A stretch of 64,000 bases of DNA from Toxoplasma gondii ME49 (lineage: Eukaryota > Apicomplexa > Conoidasida > Eucoccidiorida > Sarcocystidae): assembly GCF_000006565.2 (NCBI RefSeq), contig NC_031475.1:124001-188000 (forward strand), written 5' to 3'. Of this stretch, positions 1 to 11,310 are shown one piece after another. The notes under the pieces are model-generated. The model was not told the origin of the DNA and did no database searches. It saw nothing but the letters and a program-made list of their open reading frames with translations. The stretch's first letter is position 1. Every line of letters starts with the position of its first letter. The translations under genes were made by a program, and so were the position numbers.

Positions 1-1
1 C

Positions 2-1549
2 CCTAGCTGTGACGCAGGGCCTGCCCCGAGCGGGGCTGTTGTTGGGCCGTGGACAGGAAATCGAGAGCAGCAGTTCTTCGCGGAAGACGACGCGAGGAGG
101 AAGATACCCGAACGTCCGACCCACGGAACCGGGCAAGACGCAGACTCGCTGATGCGTCAGATGTCGTGCACAGAAGACAAGAAGACAGACGCCGGCGGCT
201 ATTGGGGCGCACCGTCTTGTTTGTCGGTGGCTCCTCGGAGAGACCTGGAACACCGTGAACGAGTTTACCCTGGTCGAGGGAATCACGCGCGCGCACCGAA
301 TTGCATGCCCCATGAACCACTCGAGAGACCCGTGCACAAGAACACCGATGGTCCCTGTGCAGCTGTCGACTCGTCGCCGTATCCCCCTGATTCTGACAGC
401 CAGGACGATCGTCGCCTGGCCTCTTCGTGTGTCAGCTCGGGCGAAGAAACCGAGTTGGGACAGGAGATCCGCATCGGAGCGTGGAGGCCCGGAGCGTCTT
501 CGTTTGAGAGGCACCAGAGAAAACCCCAGGAAAATTCAAACGGAGAGCGGAGAATAATCACCCGCCGTGAAAAACCGCAGACGAGACGTGCTGGGAACGA
601 TATCGAGGTGGAGCGAAACGAGCATTCAGAGGCTTCTTTATCGAGGGCCACTCGAGGACGAGAAGTTGGCGACACAGGCGAGAACATAAAGACTGGAGTG
701 AGCGAGGTAGAGTGGACGAAGAAATCACTTGACGTGCATGTGGAAAAGGGAGACGCGGTGGTGTCGCATTCGAGGATAGGCGCAGCGCAAGACTCCAGCA
801 GGAATACGGAAGGGAAGCTGGTGATGCCCTGGACACGCCTGCATCCTACTCGTAGAACAGACAGTGGACTGCCGAGGATACACAGGAGAAAGGATGCCCC
901 CCCACGTAGAGCCAAAGCGCTGGAGATGGCTAGGAAGTCTGGCTCGTCTTCTGCCGGAGGAGGGACTACCCCCGAGGAACCCCCGTACAGTCGGTCCTCG
1001 CGCTTCTCTTCATCTGAGCCTTCGCACTATGCCTCTTCGCTTTCCTCTCCTTTCGGTGCGCGTGTGCCTGTGTTAGGTGTACAGGCTGTAAACCGTCGTG
1101 GCCGCGCAAGGACGAAGGCCGGAGGAGCGGAAGAAGATTCTTCGGCGACCCGCCGGCAGGCAACGATCTCTCTGGAGGGTTGCCGGGAGTCTGTGAAAAA
1201 ACCGGTGAAGTCGTTGCCTCTCACGAGTCAAAAAGTGTTACGCGCCGCAGACGCCGCAAGCACTGTGAAAACGCGACGCGACAAAGGACGCCACAAAACA
1301 AACACGAAGGAATGTACAAGCCCAGACTCACCTGAGCTTCGAGAACACGAAGCACGGACTCGCAATTTAGAGAGAAGAAACAATAGTCATCGTGGAAGAG
1401 ACAAAATCCGCACGAGCGGCAGTAGAAAAACGGCAACATCAATTCAACACCACGGAGGAAAATGCAAAAAATCCCTGCTCTGGCGCAAAAAAAGCTCTGA
1501 AGAAGAGACTTCGGTGGCCGGCTACCGTATGGGGAGTTATCATCTCTGA
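2..1549 (+). CDS. Arg/Ser-rich hypothetical protein, 3' part of a gene cut by the left edge
   Basis: The frame is open from base 2, the left edge, to a TGA at 1547-1549, giving 515 residues without a stop. The first ATG in the window is at 152, but the frame continues upstream of it, so the true start or a splice acceptor may lie outside. The product is strongly basic and polar, rich in Arg, Ser, Glu and Thr, with no recognisable domain, signal peptide or membrane span. This is typical of disordered coccidian proteins. A shorter open frame overlaps on the opposite strand (915-283); it is treated as a shadow. No function can be given. An open frame this long is unlikely by chance, but composition alone cannot prove that it is coding. 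Confidence 0.5.
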   Translation, partial: PSCDAGPAPSGAVVGPWTGNREQQFFAEDDARRKIPERPTHGTGQDADSLMRQMSCTEDKKTDAGGYWGAPSCLSVAPRRDLEHRERVYPGRGNHARAPNCMPHEPLERPVHKNTDGPCAAVDSSPYPPDSDSQDDRRLASSCVSSGEETELGQEIRIGAWRPGASSFERHQRKPQENSNGERRIITRREKPQTRRAGNDIEVERNEHSEASLSRATRGREVGDTGENIKTGVSEVEWTKKSLDVHVEKGDAVVSHSRIGAAQDSSRNTEGKLVMPWTRLHPTRRTDSGLPRIHRRKDAPPRRAKALEMARKSGSSSAGGGTTPEEPPYSRSSRFSSSEPSHYASSLSSPFGARVPVLGVQAVNRRGRARTKAGGAEEDSSATRRQATISLEGCRESVKKPVKSLPLTSQKVLRAADAASTVKTRRDKGRHKTNTKECTSPDSPELREHEARTRNLERRNNSHRGRDKIRTSGSRKTATSIQHHGGKCKKSLLWRKKSSEEETSVAGYRMGSYHL

Positions 1550-4239
1550 AACGCAATTTTTCATGACTCCGAGGAAACACTTCACGGATCAACCCAGAAC
1601 AGAAGCATTTAAGAAAACGCATGAAAATGGAAGAACACCTATCGCCTCTTGGAGACAGACAGTTCACAGCAGCAGACACAACGTGCGTGGACTCGATGAA
1701 CAAGGACGAAATACGAAAGGCAGATTTGAGAAAGGGAACAGTGACCTGCAGCGAGGTTACAGGTGCTGCGGCCCACGTCTGAACGCGGGGCTTTGACCAC
1801 TTGTTCTGCAGAAGCCGGGTTCTCTCGATCGCGGAGGCACTACGCAGAAATCGTGTGGTAGGCATTTCTTACGAAACCTAGAAAAACCACGTCGGACAGA
1901 CACCCTCATCGCAGGAACGCCTTTGTAGTTGGCTTTGTTGCTATGTAAACATGGCTCAGGTGTATCCACAGTCGCGTTCCACGGTACCTGCATATTCGAT
2001 TCGTGGTGCAAAAGCACCGCCTTCGACTGTTTATGGAAAGACAAACCTCATGCACCTCCTATGTTTCGTGCTTGCATTTCAAACCAGGGCACCGAAAGTG
2101 CCCAAATTTGTTGAGTCCCGGCCAGCGAAGAGAACGGATTCTTGTGTGGCGTCGAGAGGAGTGGGAAACTTGTTTGTCGTTGCCTTTCACACTTGTCTGT
2201 CTTGGTTCACTTTGCACCGCAGTCGGACCAACAGGGGAGACCGTAGTCCTCCTTCTCTCCTTCGTGTTTTGCTTGTCTTGTACCCGTGGGACTGAGTACG
2301 TCACACCGCCTCTTCGCCACCCGTTGTTTGACTAAGCGAATTGCTCAGGACGCCCCGTCTTGGTCCGTTTATGCCTTGTTTTGTGGCTCGTCTTTTGTGT
2401 GCTCCGTTGGTCGTCTTGTTGGTTTCCTGTGAATGACCGAACAGCAAGAGGGCATTAGTCTGTGTGAATTTGTTGTCTGCACTGCGCGTCCATGCCGATG
2501 AGTGGAAGTCTTAGGTTTTTCACATGGCACACGCGAAACCGGGAATATCGCTTTGTAGACCCATCCTGCGTCGTCTTGCCCAGCTCTGGGGGAAGACCCC
2601 AAGAGAAAGGAGATCGAGCGCGTGGCGCCGCGCAGATCCTCCTGTACAATGTGAACAGTGGCGACAAAGATCGAGGATGCCTCACGAATTTCTTCAATGC
2701 CAGTTGCTCACGAGACAGAGAATATGTTATTTCTGTTCTCCAGAAATACACGGACCACGCTACGAAGCGCAAGACCCACTTCGTTTGGATCGACAAAGCA
2801 AGCGAATTGCCGGCGAGAGATTTGGCGTCTGCTGTTGCTTCCCCGCCTCATCGGGGTGGTGAATTATGACTTCACGCTGTGCCGCATATCCGTTCTAAAA
2901 TGTTACCGGCAACTTGCACCCGACGTTCGCTAACAAACATAACGGAATTGATCCCGCCCGTTGACACTTTTGACACCCATATCGAACCCGGTGCACGTGG
3001 TCTGTCCCTTCCAGCTGGAAGCGACTACAGAATCTCATATCTTTTGTCTTGCTCTTCCCTCATCCTCTGTTCCACTCTCTCCTACCCTCTGGAGTGACAC
3101 AAACCTCCCGTTCCCGGCGCGCATGCGTTTCGTGTTCTCACTATCTTTGCCGGGGCGAACAGAATGTGCCCCTACCATCGGCAATAAATGTTTCTTGACA
3201 ACCTACACTTTAACAAACCAGTGTACCACTCCGTTTTCCCCTTTTTGTCAACAGCCAAACGCCTCCGAATCGTGCGGAGGGGCCCTTGCACAGAGCCAGC
3301 CAACGAGAAGCACGTGAGTTGCCCAAAGTTGAATTCGAGAGGACAGAAGATTTAACGGTAGCCCTGCAACAGTGTCTTCATTGATTTTGAAGATTACCAT
3401 ATACTGACTCGTTTCGTTTGGTGCCGTGTAACACAACAGACGTCAAGTATGCACAGTTTGTTTCTTGGAACTGGCGTGCTCCGAAGACGTCGATCTGGAC
3501 CGAAAAAAACTGTTTCTCCGATTGGCCTCGTAAAGGCGCGACAGGTCTTGACGTTCACGATGACGCGCGAGTTGCTTTGACACTCGGCTGCAAAAAAATC
3601 GCCAAAAGCGGCAGAGGAGTGCAGCGAAATAAGATTCGTTTTTCAGCAGCAAACACCGAACAGAACACGATGAGAACGCTTGGCAAACGGGGAGTCATTC
3701 GGCAAAACAAACTGAGAGAAAACACCCGAAAAAGATGCACAACAGCTCCAGCAAGAAAACATTGGTGGACCATTAAAGACAACACACCCAGGTGACTCGA
3801 GGTCGCAAAAAACAGCTTTCGAGTTCGGAAAACGACTTTGAAACCACCCACTATCTCTCTATATACAATATATGTATATATGCTGGAACACCTGCTTCTC
3901 CGTGCCTGTGTATTTCGCAGACACTGGTACAATCTGGCAATCCTAGCGTGACAGTCCTTCGTTCTCGGAGAACACGTTGCTACCTCGATTGCGGCAACAT
4001 AAAAGGTTGATATGGAAATCATGTTTTCCTTTTCTTCCGCTTAAGGTTTCCAATGTTTAGGTGTCCGTTTGATGAAGTGAATTACTTGCTGTCTGCCCGC
4101 GTCCGTTAGTCCTGTCGCAGTTCTTTCGTGTCCTCGAATTTTAGTCTCGTTTCTGTCTCGTGTGCACTACAGGATGAAGAATAGATCTCCAGTTATGAGA
4201 TACAGACAACCAAGTTTTGTGCGACTGCAAATGTCCATC
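1550..4239. other. Intergenic region with no supported gene
   Basis: This stretch lies between the left-edge frame (+) and the 3' end of the helicase (-), so two 3' ends converge here. Only short overlapping ORFs of about 60-155 codons are present, with no domain, no consistent splice signals and a lower GC content than the flanking exons. It probably holds both 3' untranslated regions. One copy of a dispersed repeat lies at 4172-4216. Confidence 0.5.
4172..4216 (+). repeat. Dispersed repeat, copy A
   Basis: Positions 4187-4210 are identical over 24 bases to the reverse complement of 38885-38908. Weaker similarity continues on the 5' side. A more diverged copy lies at 35400-35446 in the same orientation as this one; copies A and B also share the four bases AAGT after the core. 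The family is not recognised. It lies just downstream of the helicase stop codon, probably in its 3' untranslated region. Confidence 0.6.
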
Positions 4240-7200
4240 TTACATCCTGGCTCGCTTCGACCGGGCGTTGTGAATCCGCTTTTGGAGTTGCTGGATCACT
4301 TTCTCCGGGTCTCGTTGTAGTCGAGTTCTCTCCACTCTCGCGCGAAGTTCATCTCCAACGACATGGGGAAGCGTCGCGGCAAAAGTGACTTTGATCTTCC
4401 GCCGTTTCAGTTCTTCACTCGCCAAGACCGCGCGGGCCGCGCCAGAGGGCAAGTCAACCAGTAGGCCTTTCCGGCAGTAAGCGATTCGGCCTATATTCGA
4501 AGCAGGCGAGAAGCTGCGCGGTAGTACCTGGCGCAAGAGCGCGAGGAGGTCTTCTTTCCGTTTGAACTCCTGATAAAACGGATCGTGGAAGAGAAGTGGA
4601 GTGAAGTTAAAGCGTCCAGATAATGCAGAACGCCAGGTAATTCTCTGCTGGCGCTGCAAAAGAAGGGCGAGGGCTGCCGCGAGGAGTCGCGGGCCGTGGA
4701 CGGATAAATGCGTAGATGAAAATGGAAGAAAAGGGGAAAGAAGGGGAACAACTTGAGGTGAAAGAAGTTGAGATTCTGAACAGACAAACACAGACAAGAG
4801 AGACCCCGATGAACGGCCGACGAGTAAAGAGCCCCCGAAAGATCAGAAACCCCAAACAAGCACATGCTCAATGAGGATACGTGTGCAATCGAAGCAGCTG
4901 CATGAGAGTTGGTCTCGGAACGCTGGAATAAGACAACAGTTGAGATAACAACGGGAGCATTAGGGGCACGAAAGAAGAAAAAACAACGCGGACTACAAGG
5001 ACCGGAAACACAGAGATGACTTGAGGTGACTTGGGGTCAAAAGGGCACAGTCCGATCCAGTGGAGACTCGGCTAAGAACACGAAGCAGAGACAGGAGCAG
5101 CACTCACGCAGCTGCTTCTATCCCGTCGTTGTGATGGCTTGTCTTTTCTCCAGTGGTTGTGCATTTACTGCACGCTGATGCCTTGGCTATCTCTACCTGC
5201 TCTTCACCTGCACCCTATCTTACACACTTTTTCTTACCAATCTCCCGGAGTGAATGTTGAACCATGGTCTCTTCATCAGGCGCATCTAGCTCTCGGAATC
5301 GAGCTTTGATAGTGTTCTCGAATTTCCTAAGAAGCAAACCCTGCTGCTGGCCGCGGTCCAGGAGCAGAATCGACTCGCCATGCTGTACAAACACCCCCCC
5401 AGCGGGTGTCTCTTGCTCGCCTTCTTCGTCGCTTTCATGACCTCTCAAATTACGTCTTTCCTTCCCCCTTTGTCTCCCGATCGTCGCCGTCCAAGCACGT
5501 GCTTCGTCGCCTCGAGCTGTCGACGCTGACGCGTCATCCACAACCCTAGTCGTTTCTGTGCCTCGCTTACTGCACACATTCGCATTCCCTTCTCCCGCTT
5601 CTTCCGCCCTTAATTCTCCAATTTCGGGCTCCGCTTCAGTCTCAGATCGGTGCCGCCGTTCGGAGAGACGCTGCGGTCTGCCCGTGCGGCCAGCACGGTG
5701 TACATACACTTCCGCGCTCTGGGGTACACCGTAATGAACCACTAGACCGACACGTGGGAGATCGAGCCCTCTTGCGGCCAGGTCAGTGGCAATCAAAATT
5801 GGGAAATCACCTGAGGAAAAGAGGAGCATTCGCTGCCATGCCGTTAGTTAATGCGTCAATCCAGAAACCTACTCCCGGTTGCGCATATCTTAGTCGTTTT
5901 GGCCGTGAGGAACGGCCGCTGCGCGACTCTGCCGTTGAACGCACTATTTGAACGGTCTTCTGAGTTACTTTGCTGGTATGTCACATCGGGAACTTACCAT
6001 TTCCATTGCGTCGCAGCTGTAACCCGGAATTCCTTGTGACCCCAGCTGCTTCTCTCAGACATTTTGTCCATTTTGTGGCTCTTCTTGTTCGTTCGCTCCT
6101 TCCAGTTTTGACCCGCAGACGCATTTTCCAGTTTCCCGAGTGCACGTTTCAGACCTTGGTTTGCCATGCCCTGCGCTTCCGGAGGCTCATCGCTAGCTCT
6201 GTTTCGCGCTTCCCTGGGGTTCCCGGTTTTGCGTTTTTGGTGCCTCCAGGGTCAGTACCATCGTCCCGGCAGTAATGTCTGGCAGGATTACTTAGAAGCT
6301 TTTTCCGGAAGTGCATACTACAATTCAGACTCCTCGTCTAGATATGGAATGTCCTTTACCTCGCACAAAGGCCTTAAGTGTGGCCGAGCGTTGACTTTGA
6401 ATCATGTCTGCATGCAGGGGCTTGGCCACAGGTTCCAAGAGCGGGTGGTACGCTAGGAGGCTCGCCTGCTGGCGCGAATTGCAAAAGATGATACCCCGCA
6501 AGTCGGGGTGGGGATCAAGGAGGCGCGCTTTTAGAAGAAAGAGAAGGGCGCGAATGCGTTTGGGCTGTTGGCGTGGGAGACGACAGACCATGTGTGTGAT
6601 GTTTGATTGGCGAGCAGGGTCCTCCTCTGAAGAGGCAAAAAGCGGATCTGAAATGGTGGACGAAGAAGCCGGCACGGTCGCAGCCAAAAATGCAGCGGAT
6701 TTCTTGGGGTTCTCCGTAAGCGACGAGAACGGTGAGGAGTTGCACAAGTCAATAATCCGCATGGAAGACACCGAAACGTGATTTCCTAGAGATGCGAGAG
6801 GCTTTAGTTCCCCTTGACCCTGGAGAAGCGCCTCCTCGGCCTCCGCGTCTCCGTCTCTGCGTTTTGTGGCCTCCTCGTTTCTCCGGTCATACTCAGGCAG
6901 CCTCGCCAGGCTGTCTCTTAGCCACTTCGGGAAGGTGGCAGAGAAGGCGAAGATGCGCCGGTCTGGGTTTTGTGTGGCGCGGAGGATGGCCACGACGTCC
7001 GCCTCGAGACCGCGACTGAGCAGCTTATCTGCTTCGTCGAGAATGACAAACTTCTGCTGGTCCGTGTGCAGCAAAACCGTCTTTTCAATCAACTCGCGCA
7101 GCCGCCCTGGCGTGCCGACTACCACGTGCGCGCCTGAACGCAGCAGAAACGACTCCTCAGCCTCGCGGAGGCGATGAAGCGAGGAAGAAGCGTCAGCCGA

Positions 7201-9633
7201 GGCAGAGGAGAATGCAGATGACCCGAAGACCAGCGCAATCTCCGTCGACTGCGACGTTCGTAACCTAAACGATAAGGGGATAAAGAAAGCACGAGGGTCA
7301 AGGTATGACAGCGGAAACCGACTGACAGGTTGCCCCACACCGGATCAACCAGAGGTAGCGGACAAGGAACTCGGCAGTCGGTTTTGCACGGCAGCATGTC
7401 TTCGTTCCAGCCAACAACGACGTCTGAATCAACAGAGGTGGCAAATCCTGCACACTTCCGAGTTCTTTCTCAACGACGTTTCAAACCGTTTCTCCCTTTG
7501 ACTTTTCTTGTAACAACTTTCTGCTGGTGTGACCGTTCGGCCACCTACCCTTCTCCGTTGCAGTGCCTCGTTCCCGTCAAGGGCGCTTATGTTGTTCTGT
7601 CTTTCTCTCCCTCATCGTTTTTGCCAGTCTCAGGTGGCATCTGACGCCATGAGTTGAACTACTGGTTCACGTCGTAAAAGGCTTTTTTACCGGATTTTCT
7701 CCAGCCTTTCTTGTTATGGTCGTTATTCTTGGCATTCCACCCCCTTCCTTGGCTTTTTGGCTCTCCCCTTGTTTACCCTTGTCGGTTACGCGTCGCTCCC
7801 TCTGTACGCTTGCCTCTTTCCTCAGCATCTTTCTGTCTCACCTCCATGCCTCGAAAGCAATTTGCTCTGCCAGTTCGCGGGTTGGCGCCACGATTAACAC
7901 AGGCTCAGTGCGCGGCCAGCGCTCCCCCTCAATGCGCTGAAGAAGCGGAAGAAGAAATGAGAGGGTCTTTCCCGTCCCTGTCGGAGACAAAACGAGCGCG
8001 TTGTCGATCTCTTCTGCACAGAGTTAAAACATCAGGGATGCAGATTTGAGTACATATACGTGCATAGGTAAACGAAACCAAATGCCGAGAGAAACACCAA
8101 AGATAGACACGTGTAGTTACACGGGACTGACTCTGGTCTGCTAGGCGTGCTTGTGCTCCTCACTCGTTTTTCCACTTTGTCTAAGCATCAAGGATTACAT
8201 GTGTTTCATATGCAATAATATACGTTTTGATGCATACACACACGCAATCAAATTTTTGAGAATCCATATGATGGGTATAGACACACAAAAAATCAAAAAT
8301 TAAAGAATTGAGACCGGATGAAGCAGAGCCGATTACACACAACGAGACATCAGTGGTTTCACAGAGGTCCATTTACAATCCAAGGGAAGCGTGGCATCTC
8401 GAACACAGAAAGGTGGCCAAGAACGTGTCGCTGAACGCCCCCTCCATGGCCAGTTCGTTTTTTGAAACAGCGCCACATTTCTGTTTGCCGTAGGTACAGC
8501 AGACAAATTCTGCACTTGATTTTAGAGATAAAAGTATTCACATCCACTCTTCGTTTGTGGAAACAGTAAGACACAGAGCTTCGTCTTCATCTACATACAG
8601 TTACGAAATATCTTAGAGAAGATGCAAATAGAGAGCATAGAGACCGGGCAACGAGAGAGACGACTTTAAAATGTCGTTGCAAGAATCGAGCGAACGTGAC
8701 AAGCATCATACCCTGAAGCAAGTGTCGGAGCATCTGGCGTTGCACTTGAAAGAGAGACGCCACACCAAGGGCACGAAGCCTGGCTGCCATTGTGGGAGAA
8801 AGTAATCCCTCCCCACCTTCGATTTCTGCCCTGTCAGAGTGCCTCAAACGTTTGTTTTTTTCGGTGCTTTGCCCACGTGTATCCGGTGTACCCTCTGCCT
8901 TGCTTGCGCTCTCGTCCACGTTTTCTTCCCTTGTATCGTCCTTCAAAAGAGTGTCAGGCTGTTTGGGAGACGGAGGGAGGCTCCGTTCTCGGGAGTGTGA
9001 TGACTCGGGAGAAGCGGAGAGCGAAGCAGCATTGTAGCTCTCCTCGACCCGAATGCGAGAGTCTCTGTCACTCTTCGTAATCATCACTCTCGAATCGCCT
9101 CTGTCTCTCCCGGCCCCGTCGCTCCCCACCTCGTTTCTTCTCTCTCTCCTTTTCGCTCGTGCCAGGATCTCTGCCGACCATGACCCAAACGCGCTAGTGT
9201 CGCCTTTTTCACGGTTAGCAGTTGCAGAGGCGGAAGCAGCGGCAGGAGAAAAAGATGGAGAAGCAGGAGAGTGTGAAGACGGAGAAGGTTGGCCAGGAGA
9301 ACAGACGGTAACCCAAGACGTTCTTGAAGGCCTTGAGCACGGTGAGGGCTGGACGCTGTTCCGGTCGCGTCTCGTCTGCGACAGCGGGCTTTCTCTGAGT
9401 TGTCTGCTAGTATGCCGCTTTAACGGGGCTAGAACCGGACCTCGGAAGGTCGAAAAGCCTGAACTTGGTTTAGGGAAAACCGGAAAGAAACTGAGAGCTG
9501 ATGAAGAACGAGGCGAGGGTTCTGCGTCGCGACAGGATAGGGCCAACTGGGGCGTCCTTGATCCCCCGAGAGTCGGAAGAAATCGAATGCCTCCGCACAC
9601 GCTGCAAAGATGCCGCACAGCGTGTGCTTCCAT
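4240..9633 (-). CDS. DEAD-box ATP-dependent RNA helicase with GUCT-like C-terminal domain
   Basis: Predicted exons on the minus strand are 9633-8712, 8013-7842, 7264-6360, 5810-5238 and about 4673-4240. All joins keep phase and use GT-AG; the last acceptor could instead be at 4751, giving about 1,001 or 1,027 residues. Visible helicase motifs are motif I SPTGTGKT (residues ~317-324), Ia PTRELA (~351), TPGR (~416), DEAD (441-444), SAT (473-475), FCNSR (motif IV), TDLAARGLD (~675) and HRAGRTGR (704-711). Family members unwind or remodel RNA using ATP. Polar inserts of about 130-150 and 100-120 residues follow motifs III and VI. The last exon has a WRSALSGR segment and a lipophilic/basic layout resembling the GUCT domain of DDX21-type and plastid/mitochondrial helicases (tentative). 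The start is the first in-frame ATG (9633); the frame is open upstream only to non-ATG codons. The first ~100 residues are Arg/Ser-rich and poor in acid, compatible with organelle targeting. Nucleolar location is an alternative. Confidence 0.88.
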
Positions 9634-11310
9634 TTTGCTCAGTTCTCTTGTAAAACGTCCATCAAGAGTCACGGAAACTCCTTCCACAAAGAGCGACTCA
9701 CAGTGAAGATACGCAGGACGCCGCGCCGATTCTCATGTCCGCGTGTTTCAAGCCACGTCAGGTGGAATGTGCATTCAAGAGACACGTGGAAAGCGGCCTT
9801 TTGCTCTCGCTGTCTTTCCATGAAAGTTTCTTGACGGTGGGGGCATCTGGGTTTTGAGCCGAAAAACTGGCTAATTTCCGTTGCAAACAAACAACAAAAC
9901 GCCTCCTTCGTCTACGGACCCGCAGAAGAGTTGAGGGGGGAAGAATAGGCAGAAAGAAATGCGGCAAACGTAGGTACATGTGCTGGGAGAAGACTGAACG
10001 TTTCCCCCGCTTGTGCGGGAATGCCTTTCAAAGTGTCAGCATTACCGCCTTGACCGCCTCTCCGCGTGTCGGTGCACCAAGGGTTGCCACGACGAAGGGC
10101 GTGCCGACAGTATTTTCTCTCTGGAAAATGCCGGAATGCCGATACAGTGCCGAAACAAAAGAAATCTTGATGACCTCTCAAATTTAAACCACGGATAAAA
10201 GGTAGAATAATGCTGTCGTTTGCCCGCAGGCGCTCTTGGGCAAGGTGCAACTACTTGAGTTGAAGGGAACGGAGGTCTGCGAAGCTGGGAGTTTCCATCG
10301 TGTTTGCTCGCTTGAAAAAGCTGCCAGGAGCGTGATCTGTCATTTGCAAATCTAGTTAGTGATATGCATGAAAGAAAAGAATGTCTAAACGGTGAAATAC
10401 TCCTGAGTGTGTACCTTAAGAAGGAGACGCGCGTTTGTCTCAGACCCAGCAGTAAATGAGGACTACCGCATGCGGCGAGACAGAACAGAGGGGTGTGCAG
10501 GCACGAACAGCCACCGAGGATTTTGTAGCAAGAAGCAGAAGTTCACTATTCATTTTCCCCACAGCTCCCGCGGATACATTTGAAAAATGTCGGTCACCTT
10601 CTACCGTCGGATGCGTCTGTCTCGCGAGAGTTGCATCTGTTCTTCGCGGCTCAACTGCGGTACATTCGATGCCATTCGGTTGGGCAACCGCGATGCTATA
10701 CTTGAACCACAAGGCTGCGTTTTCGGGGATTCTGTCCCTTCTGATCTGTACCGGGGATTTTGCTGCAAATTCCACTGTTTGCGATTGTAGACTGCGGAGG
10801 CGTGCTAACGTGGAGCCGGCACATTCAAGACACGATCGGTCACGGAGACGTCGCGCGTGCTCGGACCGTTGCCCCGTATAATCTCCGGCAAGCCGGGACG
10901 TCCATTCTTAGTTGCAGTCCCGCACCAAGCAGACACGCACTTAAGGGGCCACCGCCTGTAACTTGGGGCAGAGCCACGAAATGGGCGGAATGCACACAAC
11001 GAGAAGTGCTCCGAATCAATGTTTTAAAATCTTAGGTTTGACAAAAAGAACGAAAAAAAAAACCGATTAGGGTAGATCTGGCACGAAACAACAAACGGCT
11101 CGCTATAGAAGCCGACATGAAACCGAAAATATGATGCTCATACTTCCCACCAACTGCATGGCGACAACATGGACTAATGGTCACACCGGTGACCAACGAC
11201 CTCGCAGGATTTAGCACAGTAGGGTTCGCTCTGTTACTGTCCAGTCATTGGCAGTTCTCGCTTTGTCTGCCAACAATAAACTGCAGCAGGATCCATCAAG
11301 ATAAGCGGCT
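9634..11310. other. Intergenic region; possible extra 3' exon of the upstream gene
   Basis: This is the 5' flank of the helicase and the 3' flank of the 11.3-12.7 kb gene, both on the minus strand. On the minus strand, 10745-10598 is an open segment that begins after a CAG acceptor and ends at a GTGACC donor-like site. Its phase would fit a splice from an alternative donor at 11338/11337 of the upstream gene. The acceptor has a poor pyrimidine tract, so it is not annotated as coding. A GCATGC motif lies at 10468-10473. Nothing else stands out. Confidence 0.3.

Noticed and set aside
283..915. 210-codon minus-strand ORF opposite the left-edge frame
   Set aside because: It is shorter than the opposing frame, has no domain, and looks like an antisense shadow of GC-rich coding sequence.
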